Part shown: one piece after another, positions 1 through 10,185 of the stretch
Layout: each line of letters begins with the position of its first letter
How positions within the stretch are numbered: position 1 is the first letter of the stretch
From: Psoroptes ovis
Lineage: Eukaryota > Arthropoda > Arachnida > Sarcoptiformes > Psoroptidae
DNA length: 64,000 bases
NCBI GenBank assembly: GCA_002943765.1
Contig: PQWQ01000007.1
Location: forward strand, 188,501-252,500
Direction: 5' to 3'
Program-made: the position numbers and the translations under genes
Notes under the pieces: model-generated
What the model saw: only the letters and a program-made list of their open reading frames with translations
Database searches by the model: none
What the model was told of the DNA's origin: nothing

Positions 1-219
1 ATATTGAACAGTTTCCATATGATTGAATTGTACTTATCATTTATCGAATTGTGAGGTGCCTATTTCTACTCAAGGATCTATTCCAACCCAATTTGTTTCA
101 CCTAATAACATTCGTAACACAATTTTTCACTGCAATAACATTGAACTAATTTTTTTCTTAGTCACATGTCATTTGTTTATATTTGTTAAATTCTTGTTAT
201 GATATTTTATTTTTTAAAA

Positions 220-1626
220 ATGTCATTTTATCGATGTTCACCTTTAACATCAACGGTTTTGTTGAAAAATTCATTCTGTACCATTAAAATTTCCGGCCGA
301 AATTGTCACAATCATAGGTATATTTTGTTCATAGATCCAAAGTGCTTTGATTTATTTTTTTTGATTTAATTTGAAAAATTAGATTAGCTGAAATTGGTCG
401 AATTGTATTGCCAAAAACATGTTCAGAAAAATATGATACTGGTCAATTTTTTCTTCATCGAGTTTTCGGTTATCGTGGTGTCACACTATTCCCGTGGACT
501 GCTAAAGTTTATGATCGTGATAATCGTAAAAAACATCCTAGTCATATGTATTTTTGTTGATTTCTGCCATTTATCAATGATTAGGTTTTAATTCAGATTT
601 TTATTCGAAATAGATCGAGCGATGAATTTGGTATGAGCAGTGTGAAACCAGAAACACACACCTATTATCAGGTATTGATTGATCAACGTGATTGTCCGTA
701 TGTAAAAGCACAAACCGAAGCCGTAACATTTCTAGGTAATCATGATAATACACGTGCATTGTATGCTATACCTGGTCTTGATTATGTAGCACATGAAGAT
801 GTTATTCCATATCAAAGTACCGAGCCAACATTGATACAACATCAATTATTCGAAAAATTTCTTACATTTGAACCGGATAAAGATCCACCGTTTGTGCCTA
901 AAGAAACATTACTAGCATGGCAAGAAAAAAATCATCCATGGTTAGAATTATCCGATGTACATCGTGAAACAACTGAAAATATACGTGTCACAGTGATACC
1001 ATTCTATATGGGTTGTCGTTTATCACAAAATAATAATGTTTATTGGGTATGAAAAATAATATCGATTCCTATTCGAACTAATTCGATCCATTTTTCCACT
1101 CAATCAGTGGCGTTATTGTGTACGAATCGAAAATCTTGGTCATTCGACTGTTCAATTACGTGAAAGACATTGGCAAATTTATAGTATTCCTGGCATATTA
1201 GAATCGATACGTGGTCGTGGTGTTGTCGGTGAAGAGCCAATATTGTCTAAAAAATATCCAGCATTTCAATATAGCAGTCATGTTAGCCTACAAGATCCTA
1301 GCGGACACATGTGGTAAGTTTTGAATAGAATTTCCGACCATGTGTCCAATTCTAGTCATTGTTTATTCTTTGTGCACAAACACAACGATAGGGGTGTATT
1401 TAAAATTGAACGTGAAGATGGTTCAATGTTTGATTGTAAAATTCCAGCATTTGCATTAGAAAGCAAACATCTTAATGATAATAACAACAACAATGATAAT
1501 AATAATAATAATCGAACTCAAAATCTTAAATCTAATATGACAAATCAAAAGAAAAATGACAATAATATTGACCATAAAAATGCTACAAATAATCACTACG
1601 AAGATAATGATAATGATGAACATTGA
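220..1626 (+). CDS. POLDIP2: Polymerase delta-interacting protein 2 homologue
   Basis: Five exons read in phase: 220-317, 383-547, 614-1046, 1108-1313 and 1392-1626, giving 378 residues. All introns are 60-80 bp with GT/AG ends. The N-terminus is basic and hydroxylated, as expected for a mitochondrial leader. Then comes a YccV-like domain (TGQFFLHRVFGYRG, LIDQRDCP, AIPGLDYVAHED) and a C-terminal ApaG/DUF525 domain (ENIRVTVIPFYMG, RGRGVVGEEP, FQYSSHVSLQ). In animals this protein binds DNA polymerase delta and PrimPol and also acts in mitochondria. The last ~55 residues are an Asn/Asp-rich tail that vertebrate POLDIP2 lacks. The start was chosen because it opens the only frame that joins exon 2 in phase. 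The family assignment is firm; the first exon is inferred. Confidence 0.9.
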
Positions 1627-2204
1627 AAATTAATGTTCTAGAAATTTATGTTTTAGATTTTATCGAACGAAAATATACATAGATTTTCAATGTTATCGAA
1701 TCCTTATATCCCTTTAAAATTGTTCGTCGACATTCGATCAGATTAATATTATTATGTAAAATATATCACTAATTATGGAAAATTAATTAAAATTTGTAAA
1801 TATATTGAATTAAATGAAAAATATATATTTCTACAGGTATGAACCTTTATAGCCATATAACAGCATTGTAGATTCTAATTCTACAATGCTAGGGACTCGT
1901 TTCACGCATTTTCCTTAGTATTTCAAAGAATTGACGTCATATTCTGGAGCAATGATTCTGATTCGTTCCAGAATTCTATATAATTTGTATTATTTTGACT
2001 TTTTGAGTTCCGTTCGATAAAAGTTTCGATGAATATGTGGAATACAAATGATTTATTGTGTTGTAATTGTCATTAGTCAAAATTTTAATTTGGTTTCCTA
2101 AGTAAATTAGTAAATTGTAGAAATATTCGAATCATTGATCAATAGACAATTGTTTTTTGACTGTTTTTTCTCGGTTGATTTTGATCTAAAAACACAAATA
2201 CAAG
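1627..2204. other. Intergenic, POLDIP2 to carboxypeptidase
   Basis: AT-rich spacer between two co-directional genes. It should hold the POLDIP2 3' UTR and the carboxypeptidase promoter. The only structure I see is a perfect 11-bp inverted repeat at 1862-1890. There is no coding signal. Confidence 0.6.
1862..1890. repeat. Perfect short hairpin, 11-bp stem
   Basis: AGCATTGTAGA (1862-1872) and its exact reverse complement TCTACAATGCT (1880-1890) flank a 7-base spacer. It lies about 240 bases past the POLDIP2 stop, so it could sit in or just beyond that gene's 3' UTR. Its function is unknown. Confidence 0.5.
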
Positions 2205-3624
2205 ATGTATAAATTGATATTGTTACTGATATTATCAATGAATATGAACATATGTTTGACATATGTTTATAAACATCATAATAATGATGAATTGAATCAA
2301 TTGTTACAAATGATTAATAAAAAATGTCCAAACATTACACGTTTATATGAACTAAGTGAAAAAAGTGTTAATGGTTGGCCATTGACTGTTATTGAAATAT
2401 CAACAAATCCAGGTGAACATGAATTATGTAAGTCCTTTTTTGATTCGATTAATTGTAATTCAATGATGATTTAATTTATTGATTTTTTTTCAGTGAAACC
2501 TGAATTCAAATATGTTGCCAATATGCATGGTAATGAAGTATTAGGCCGAGAACTGTTGCTACGTTTGGCTGATTATTTATGCGATGAATATTTGAATAAT
2601 AATATTGATGTACAGAATCTTGTGAACAATACTCGAATACATTTATTACCATCATTGAATCCAGATGGTTGGGAAATAGCCACAGCCAATTTAGAACGAA
2701 ATCATGGTCCAGATTGGCTGTTGGGACGATCAAATTTCAATGGTGTTGATATTAATCGTGATTTCCCAGATCTTGATGTGATTGCATTCAATCATGGCAC
2801 CAAAGAAGATTTCATCAATACTTTGTTATATCATAAAATGCAACCAGAAACACGTGCAACTGTCATCTGGTTATTATCGAATCCATTTGTATTATCAGCA
2901 AATTTACATGGTGGTGCGCTGGTAGCCAATTATCCATTCGATGAAGCATTGGATAATTCACAATCGAACACGTATACACCATCGGCTGATGATATAACAT
3001 TTCGTCATTTGGCATCAACATATGCAAATAATCATAAACGAATGTCAAAATTAGGAAATCAATGTGAACAAGATGAAGATTTTGGCCGTAAAGGTGGCAT
3101 AACGAATGGTGCCGAATGGTATCCAGTTGCTGGCGGTATGCAAGATTTCAATTATTTGGCAACGAATACATTCGAAATCACATTGGAATTAGGCTGTGAT
3201 AAATATCCGCCTGCTTCCGAATTGTTAAAAGAATGGAATGATAATCGTCAAGCATTACTTGAATTTATTAATCAAATACATATCGGTGTTAAAGGATTAG
3301 TACGTGATGATTATGGTAATCCAATCGATAATGCTATTATACGTGTACAAAACATTACCGATGGTGTAAATCATATGATTAATCATGATATTAGTACAAG
3401 TAAGTTTATTTATTTATAATTTCTCAGAAATTTTCAATTTCTGAATATTTCCATATTAAGATAATAATGGTGAATATTGGCGTCTATTGACACCTGGTTC
3501 ATATGAAATAATGGCCACTAAATCCGGTTATCAACCTGAAATCAAAATCGTACACATTTTACCACGTAACACGACAGCAACACAGGCGAAAATTGTTAAT
3601 TTTACTTTGAAAAATGTATTCTGA
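2205..3624 (+). CDS. CPE: Carboxypeptidase E-like metallocarboxypeptidase (M14B)
   Basis: Three exons (2205-2427, 2494-3399, 3461-3624) encode 430 residues. Residues 1-19 form a hydrophobic signal peptide, so the protein enters the secretory pathway. The zinc ligands are visible as H86 and E89 in NMHGNE and H213 in SANLHGG. The catalytic glutamate is E306 in FEITLELG. A transthyretin-like domain follows (GVKGLVRDDYGNPIDNA, GEYWRLLTPGSYEI), the arrangement typical of the CPE/CPM/CPN/CPD subfamily. These enzymes trim C-terminal Lys or Arg from prohormones and other peptides. The wording is closest to CPE, but a CPM-like or single-domain CPD role cannot be excluded. No C-terminal membrane segment is seen. 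Confidence 0.88.
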
Positions 3625-3854
3625 ATCAAATTCAAAATAATCATTTCACCGAAGCACAGATAATAATATGATGATCGTTGATAAACACTGAAAATTTTCT
3701 AAATTTTGAAATAATGATTTATTCAATTCAATTTATCCATATGTTTTTATTTTATTTTATATATTCAAATGTAGAATCATCAAATGATAGAGTGAAATAA
3801 TAAATTAAAAGATTGAAAAGAATACAAAATTTAAAAATACAATTCATTGATCAA

Positions 3855-4852
3855 TCAATCATTGAAAAAATATGGATGTTTCAGCGCAGCTTTTGCCGGT
3901 ATTCGTTTTTGAGGATTATATATTAGCATTGCATTAAGTAAATCTAATGCTTGTTCATCAGCATCTGGTATGATTGATGGCAAAATATTTTCTTTCCAAC
4001 TGGGAAAATTACATTTATATGCAGGCAACGATGTAATGCCTGGCCATGTTTCTTCGACCGGCGTTCCTAATGTACGAAATATTCGAAACAATTGATCAAT
4101 TTCCGAATCGCCATGAAATAACGGCAGTTTGGTTAACATTTCGGCAAATATACAGGCAACACTCCACATATCAACTGGTGATGAATATTTTTGACTACCA
4201 AGTAATACTTCTGGTGCACGATACCATAAGGTAACCACTTCATGTGTATATTGTCGTACAGGTATACCGAATGCACGAGCTAATCCGAAATCGGCAATTT
4301 TTATACGACCATTATTATCTAATAATAAATTTTGTGGTTTAAGATCACGATGTATGATACGGCGTGCATGACAAAATAATAGACCTTCGATTATTTGTTG
4401 CAAATAACTCTGAAACAAATAAATGAAAAATTTTAAAAAAATTTGGATTAAAAGGATTGATAATTGATACTTTGACTAATCGTTTATCCATCATTTTCTT
4501 GGCCGGAATCGAATCCAGATATTTTTTCAAATCCATTGATAAGAATTCAAATACTAAATGTAAACGATTTTCTTGAAGTAAAACATTTTTTAAACTATGA
4601 ATTGAATCAAATCAAGAATTAATAATGTTTCTTAAATGATTTCAATGATTATACAAACCAAACAATATTTGGATGATTCAATTCTTTCAACAATGTAACT
4701 TCACGTATAGCTGTCGATGGTACACCATCATCTTCATTTTCTAAACGTATTTTTTTCAACGCAACCAATTCTGCAGTTGGTTTGTGTTTGGCTTTATAAA
4801 CAACACCATAAGTACCTTCACCGATTTTTTCAATTTTTTCATAATCATCCAT
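3855..4852 (-). CDS. Cdk1: Cyclin-dependent kinase 1
   Basis: Three minus-strand exons (4852-4659, 4594-4471, 4409-3855) give 290 residues, against about 297 in vertebrate CDK1. The inhibitory pair T14/Y15 lies in GEGTYGVV. The PSTAIRE cyclin helix is at 45-51, HRDLKPQN has the catalytic D128, DFG starts at D146, and the activating T161 sits in YTHEVVTLWYRAPE. All are at the human positions. The stretch MDLKKYLDSIP is characteristic of CDK1 rather than CDK2. The kinase drives entry into mitosis with cyclins A and B. The protein stops right after HPYFFND, so the usual short C-terminal tail is missing. It is divergent from the glycosyltransferase gene at 5258. Confidence 0.95.
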
Positions 4853-5257
4853 TCTGAATTGATTATTTGTTTTTCTGGAATGAATATTTTAGATGAATTT
4901 GTCACCACAAAAAAATTTAAATAAAGTTCGATGAAGCTACGAAGAAAATACTCGTGCAAATCAATAATCAACCGTTTTTCAAAAATTTCAATGTTTTCAG
5001 TTTCAAAAATAAAATAAAATAAAAAGTTAAATCTTACCCACCTCCAGGGCAAATAAAAGTAGCACAGCGAATGAATGAATGCAAAACCAAACGTTTCAAA
5101 AATCAAATACATTTTCATTCGATTTGTTAGATTTTTAAATACTTACGGCCATTTGATTGGTTATTTTTTTGCGCATGCTCTTTTTTTTGCCGGTGGCCAG
5201 TTTACACATGGCATGTATTTTTTTTTGTTTACTATTTTTTTCTGCAGATTTTCATTC
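4853..5257. promoter_or_regulatory. Shared upstream region, Cdk1 and B3GALNT2-like gene
   Basis: About 400 bases between two divergent start codons, so both promoters must lie here or overlap. The plus-strand frame is open from an ATG at 5075, and a plausible splice acceptor lies just before 5248. The glycosyltransferase may therefore have a non-coding first exon or a longer N-terminus. I could not identify a core promoter motif by eye. Confidence 0.4.
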
Positions 5258-6841
5258 ATGAAAATTTCCATTTTAAAAAATATGAAAATTGTCATTAATT
5301 TACTTTATTTAACAAGTGTTTTGTTGATTGAATTTTTAACCATATTTAATGATCAATCATCGTACCACAATGATTATAAAATCCTTAAATTACAAATAGC
5401 AATTCTGTCGGCGAGAAATAATTTTGAAAAACGACAAATTTGTCGCCGAACATGGCTTCAAAATGTACGAAATATGAATGAAAATTTTCGGAGAAATCAA
5501 ATTCCAATCGAAATTCAATATCAATTTGTTATCGGCAGTGATTCTTGTCATATTCATCCTCTCAAACGAAAATCAATTTATTCTTGTCAAGAATTATTGA
5601 GCTTTCCAATATCAGAAAATTTAATGTTTAGTGAATCATCTAAATCGATTCAGTATCATCACCGAATTTTCAAAGGTTTTAGCTTGAGAATATATCGCCC
5701 CGTTCAAATCAAAAGAATAATATCGTCGTCGAATAAAATTCTTGGCGTTCGAATTTCGAATGCAATCACAAAAGCGAAAGTATTCGAATCTGACAATGAT
5801 AACTACGATGATGTGAATATCGTACTTGAAGCAGGAGCTATTTATCTTATGGCAATAATAAACGATAAAACCTTTAAAGCTGATCATTATGGATCGATAT
5901 TCAATGATAATGAATGTGCAATGGAAATTTTAAGGGTAATCGAATTTATGAATATTCGTTTATTCAATTAATCAATTTCTTTTCAATATTCATCAGTCTT
6001 ATGATGGTAATCTTAATGATTATGATTCTGAGCCATATGCCGATGCTCATAGATTTCTATTCAATTTTGAATGGAAATTGATGGATTCAAAATCAACCGA
6101 GATAAATAACAGCGTTTGGATTGATAAAATGATTGATTTACACCAACAAATATCGCAGGAAATTGATACATATAAAGATATTGTAATTGTTGAAGATTTA
6201 GTTGATGTTTACAAGAATTTATCATTGAAATTGATTAAATTTTTTCATCAAGCATCGAACGAAAACAGCAGAACACATTTACTAAAAACAGATGATGATT
6301 GTTATGTGAATATTGTAAAAATAATTGAATTATTATGGCGAAATATGGACAAGAAATTCACATGGTTTGGAAAGTAAGTGCCATCGATATATATTAGTAA
6401 TAATTGATCAGTGCTTAAATATATTCTCTTAAGTTTTAGAAAACAATGGCCAATAAATTATTTTGGTAAATGGATGGAAAATGAATGGACATCACCATTT
6501 TATCCTTGGTTTGCTTGTGGCAGTGGTTATATTTTAACATGGGACATTGTTCAATGGTTATCGGCAAATTATAATCATTTGCATACATATCAAGGTGAAG
6601 ATGTTTCGATGGGCATTTGGTTATCGGCAATTGATCCGAATAAATTTGAGGTAAATTTCAATTATAGTTTCCGGATAATATGCAAAAATTTTAATTCATT
6701 TTTAAATTGATTTAGGATCGTAGATGGATTTGTGGTACTGAAAATATCGATGAAAAAGATTTGATACATGAAACATTAAGTATACCACAATTGAACGCTG
6801 AAATGATGGAACGAATTCATCGAATATTAACTAATAATTGA
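5258..6841 (+). CDS. B3GALNT2: Beta-1,3-N-acetylgalactosaminyltransferase 2-like (GT31)
   Basis: Four exons (5258-5935, 5997-6373, 6434-6650, 6716-6841) encode 465 residues; human B3GALNT2 has 500. A type II membrane anchor lies near the N-terminus (NLLYLTSVLLIEFLTIF). GT31 signatures follow: KRQICRRTW, the metal-binding DDD at 325-327, and WFGNFRKQW, FACGSGYILTWDIVQWL and TYQGEDVSMGIWL, which closely match B3GALNT2. In vertebrates the enzyme adds GalNAc to GlcNAc on the O-mannose core M3 of alpha-dystroglycan in the ER. An in-frame ATG at 5075 would give a longer N-terminus; I prefer 5258 because the anchor then sits at the usual place. Its last 11 coding bases overlap the BCKDHB stop region on the other strand. 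Confidence 0.82.
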
Positions 6842-7946
6842 TCACTTTTTTGACGGCTTCAAGACATTTCCATTTGTCTGGGAGATAAAATGGTTCGAAT
6901 ACATGTGGAAAGGGTGTATCATAACCGGTCACACGTAAAATCGGTGCTTCCAGATGTAGAAAACATTCTTTTTGTAATGTTGCAGCAATTTCAGCACCGA
7001 AACCAGCTGTCAATGGTGCTTCATGTGATATGATTGCACGACCAGTTTTTTTCACCGAATTTATCACTGTTTCTTGATCCCAAGGCATTATTGTTGCTAG
7101 GTCAATCAATTCACATGTTGTATTCAATTGATCACGAGCCATCTCACATACTTCATGCAATACATGTACTTGTGTGCCCCAACCAATCAACGTAACATCA
7201 TCACCTTCGACAAGCACATTTGCTTGTGACAATGGTAGCATATAATCTTTTACAGGAACTTGTTCAACAGCCAAACGGTAAAGAATTTTCGGTTCAAAGA
7301 ACAAACATGGATTTTTGTCACGTATACAGCTCAGCAATAAACCTTTTGCTTGTATTGGTCCACGTGGAATAACGATTTTGAGGCCAGGACAATGAGCAAA
7401 AAATGATTCAACCGATTGTGAATGATATAATGCACCATGACCAACAGCACCACAAGGTGCACGAATAGTAAGACCACCGCAATCAAATTGATTACCAGAA
7501 CGATATCGAAATTTAGCTGCTTCATTAACAATTTGATCGAATGCTGGAAAAATGTAATCAGCAAATTGTATTTCAGCAATAGCGGTGGCACCAGCTGCAG
7601 CCAAACCGATACCAAAGCCGACAATACCTTGTTCACATAAAGGTGTATTGAAAATACGATCTTTACCAAATTTATCTTGAAGATTGACCGTACAACGAAA
7701 TACACCGCCAAACGATACATCTTCACCGAAAACACATGCTTTTGGATCGGATATCAATGCAATTTCTAATGCATTATTAATGGCTTGAAATAGATTCATA
7801 CGTGTAGTATCACCATCGGTAACGGCTGCTGTGTCTGGTTTGAAAGCAAAATGTGACAATGTTCGCTTCGATGACTTGAAATTTTCTGCCACCAATTTAA
7901 TGAAATTATCATTATTCAAAATTCGATTACAAATTGTTTTCAACAT
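6831..7946 (-). CDS. BCKDHB: Branched-chain 2-oxoacid dehydrogenase E1 beta subunit
   Basis: An intronless 371-residue frame. Near-diagnostic segments are FGEDVSFGGVFRCT, NTPLCEQGIVGFGIG, AEIQFADYIFPAFDQIVNE, GHGALYHSQSVESFFAHCPG and GYDTPFPHVFEPFYLPDKW. The first ~35 residues are rich in Lys, Arg, Ser and Asn with few acids, fitting a mitochondrial presequence. With the alpha subunit it forms the thiamine-dependent E1 component that decarboxylates the keto acids of Leu, Ile and Val. The stop codon at 6831-6833 lies inside the last coding exon of the convergent gene. The neighbour downstream of its start, holocarboxylase synthetase, supports later steps of the same catabolism. Confidence 0.95.
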   Translation of the reverse strand: MLKTICNRILNNDNFIKLVAENFKSSKRTLSHFAFKPDTAAVTDGDTTRMNLFQAINNALEIALISDPKACVFGEDVSFGGVFRCTVNLQDKFGKDRIFNTPLCEQGIVGFGIGLAAAGATAIAEIQFADYIFPAFDQIVNEAAKFRYRSGNQFDCGGLTIRAPCGAVGHGALYHSQSVESFFAHCPGLKIVIPRGPIQAKGLLLSCIRDKNPCLFFEPKILYRLAVEQVPVKDYMLPLSQANVLVEGDDVTLIGWGTQVHVLHEVCEMARDQLNTTCELIDLATIMPWDQETVINSVKKTGRAIISHEAPLTAGFGAEIAATLQKECFLHLEAPILRVTGYDTPFPHVFEPFYLPDKWKCLEAVKKVINY

Positions 7947-8308
7947 TTTTTACAATATTTTCATTATTTAATTCAAAAATCACTTCGCAATATTTATTTA
8001 TTTATTTTCATTTGAAAAAAATTGCCATCATAAATGACCTTCAAAACTAGTAAATAATATCACATCTTTCTATCTTTTGATGTAAAGATGATATGGAACA
8101 TTCAATTATAACTAAATTGATGAAATGTGATCATTTGAAATCTGTGAATAACTAGTTTTCTGTTTTTATTCTCGTATTAATAAAAATCTATCAAATTTAA
8201 AAACAACATTTGTGCTAGTAGTAACATCAACACAATTATCGAATGATTATGATTCGATATTCAAGTTATATTTCTTCATTGAGTTTGATTACATTTGATC
8301 CCTTATTA
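7947..8308. other. Spacer, BCKDHB to holocarboxylase synthetase
   Basis: About 360 AT-rich bases between two minus-strand genes. It must hold the BCKDHB promoter and the 3' UTR of the synthetase. No ORF or repeat was seen. Confidence 0.5.
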
Positions 8309-9919
8309 TTATTGATTATAGATATGATTTTTTTGTATTAAAAGACGATTCATTAAATCGAAACGATTACTATCTGGTTGTAAACAATGTATCAGATTTT
8401 GGTCATCGATATCTTTTGCCAATAGATATCCATTATCATCGATACCAACTATACGAGCTTTATGTGTTGGTATTTTTTCTTCTGGTTTTTGATTAGCGAT
8501 TTGATTATGTTCAGTGCCATGGCAGTTTTCGTGATGACCAAGTTCATCTTGATCATAAATATCGACAATATCACCATCATGTATCCAATAGGAACAATAT
8601 AATTGTTTGATTTCATTTAGTTGACCTTTCAATAACATTTGATATAAATGTTCAAATGTATTCAATATGCGTGCCATTATTTCTTCGCGTGCGATTTTCT
8701 TCAATTCGGATGATCCAGATAAATTTTTATGCTTCGCATTATAATTCTCAATTATTTCATCTAAACAAATACTTGGCTGTCGATTGGATACATTAACACC
8801 GATGCCAATTTGTATATTGAAATGAAATTCATATGAATATGACCGTACTAATATACCGGATAATTTAGAGCCACATGGCATCAACAATATATCATTAGGC
8901 CATTTAATTCTGATATTCAGCTCATCACTTGATGGTATTGCTAATACGACCGATAACGATGCTAAATGTTGTAATAATGTTATTTTTGATATGATTAAAT
9001 TATTTGTGTATGGAATATGTAAATTAATTGTAAACATTGCACAACCGAATGGCGATAACCATTGATTATCACTACGACCTAAGCCAGTCGTTTGATAATT
9101 GGCTGTCGTTACGATTCCATTTATTTTCGAAACATTTGTGGCCATTTTCATTGTTGTTTCCGTAATATTTTGAAACAATAATGAACGTCCAATTGTTTTG
9201 GTTTTCAAATGATCGAAATAAGCTTTCAAGTCAAAATTTATTTTTTTCAGACCATTTTGTTGATATTTCGATATCATTTCAATTTGATTGCTATCACAAT
9301 AAACGACCAGTGAACTATCATCATAGTCCTGATTGTCTTCATGATTAATGATTTCATTCGAAAATTCTTTTAGTTTTAATGCACTTAAATGTGACCATAA
9401 ATAATATAAATGATTGTTTGAATCGAATAAATACATTCGGTTATCATAAGTTACAGTGGTATCATCATTTTGTTTTGGCTTTGGTTGATCTATTGCACAA
9501 TTGGATTCAGGTATTAGCTTACGAATTTGTTGATTAAAATATTCATAGTTGAAATTTTTCGTAGACGTTTCATTCAAATCATTCGCTGTTACTGATGATG
9601 ATGATAACAATTGATTATAATCGAGTATCAATTTTTCCAGATTGATTGATCGGATAAAATTTAAATCATTTTCATCTTGATTATTATTATTGGTTACAAT
9701 CAATAATGCTTTTGCCGATAATAATCGAGTATTTGTTTTTAAATCAGCTTCATTCACATTATACACAATAAAACGATTATTACCATATAAATTATTGATA
9801 GATTTTTGTATTGAATCAATTATATATTTAATATAAGAATTTGTTAAGGATTTTAGAGCATTTATTTGTTGAAAATGGACTAGAATATTGATCAATGCTT
9901 TTCTCTTGATGAACGACAT
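8309..9919 (-). CDS. HLCS: Holocarboxylase synthetase (biotin protein ligase)
   Basis: A single exon of 536 residues. I start at the ATG at 9919; the frame continues upstream only from a TTG codon. The C-terminal half holds the catalytic BPL domain: GLGRSDNQWLSPFGCAMFTI, IKWPNDILL, KLSGILV and IQIGIGVNVSN, followed by the C-terminal SH3-like domain (YCSYWIHDGDIVDIYD, ARIVGIDDNGYL, HCLQPDSNRFD). The enzyme couples biotin to acetyl-CoA, propionyl-CoA, methylcrotonyl-CoA and pyruvate carboxylases. The N-terminal ~250 residues are divergent and Asn-rich. The biotinyl-AMP loop, usually GxGRxGxxW, reads G-L-G-R-S-D-N-Q-W, with R282 kept but its basic or glycine neighbours altered. Confidence 0.9.
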   Translation of the reverse strand: MSFIKRKALINILVHFQQINALKSLTNSYIKYIIDSIQKSINNLYGNNRFIVYNVNEADLKTNTRLLSAKALLIVTNNNNQDENDLNFIRSINLEKLILDYNQLLSSSSVTANDLNETSTKNFNYEYFNQQIRKLIPESNCAIDQPKPKQNDDTTVTYDNRMYLFDSNNHLYYLWSHLSALKLKEFSNEIINHEDNQDYDDSSLVVYCDSNQIEMISKYQQNGLKKINFDLKAYFDHLKTKTIGRSLLFQNITETTMKMATNVSKINGIVTTANYQTTGLGRSDNQWLSPFGCAMFTINLHIPYTNNLIISKITLLQHLASLSVVLAIPSSDELNIRIKWPNDILLMPCGSKLSGILVRSYSYEFHFNIQIGIGVNVSNRQPSICLDEIIENYNAKHKNLSGSSELKKIAREEIMARILNTFEHLYQMLLKGQLNEIKQLYCSYWIHDGDIVDIYDQDELGHHENCHGTEHNQIANQKPEEKIPTHKARIVGIDDNGYLLAKDIDDQNLIHCLQPDSNRFDLMNRLLIQKNHIYNQ

Positions 9920-10185
9920 TTTTTTCAAGGGTTTAATAATTGAAGATATGTATTTCAATACTTGTTAATTGATGAATGAAAATTTTCAAAGAAAAATCAG
10001 CTAATAAAATAAATAATGAATCAGGCAGTTGGTTTGAGTTATTTCTCTAATTTTTTTCGTGAGTTATCATCAACTAAAATAAATAATTATCGATTTTTGT
10101 TTATATAAATACAGAAAAATACAAACCATGTGAAATGAGATAATGACACTTGATGCAAACAAAATCACACACGAATGCCATCTAT

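Noticed and set aside
1850..1910. A tRNA-like fold near the hairpin at 1862
   Set aside because: No A-box or B-box sequence and no cloverleaf could be drawn on either strand.
5075..5257. N-terminal extension of the B3GALNT2-like protein
   Set aside because: It is Phe-rich and lies upstream of a good membrane anchor; a splice acceptor just before the preferred ATG suggests it is leader or intron. Not fully excluded.
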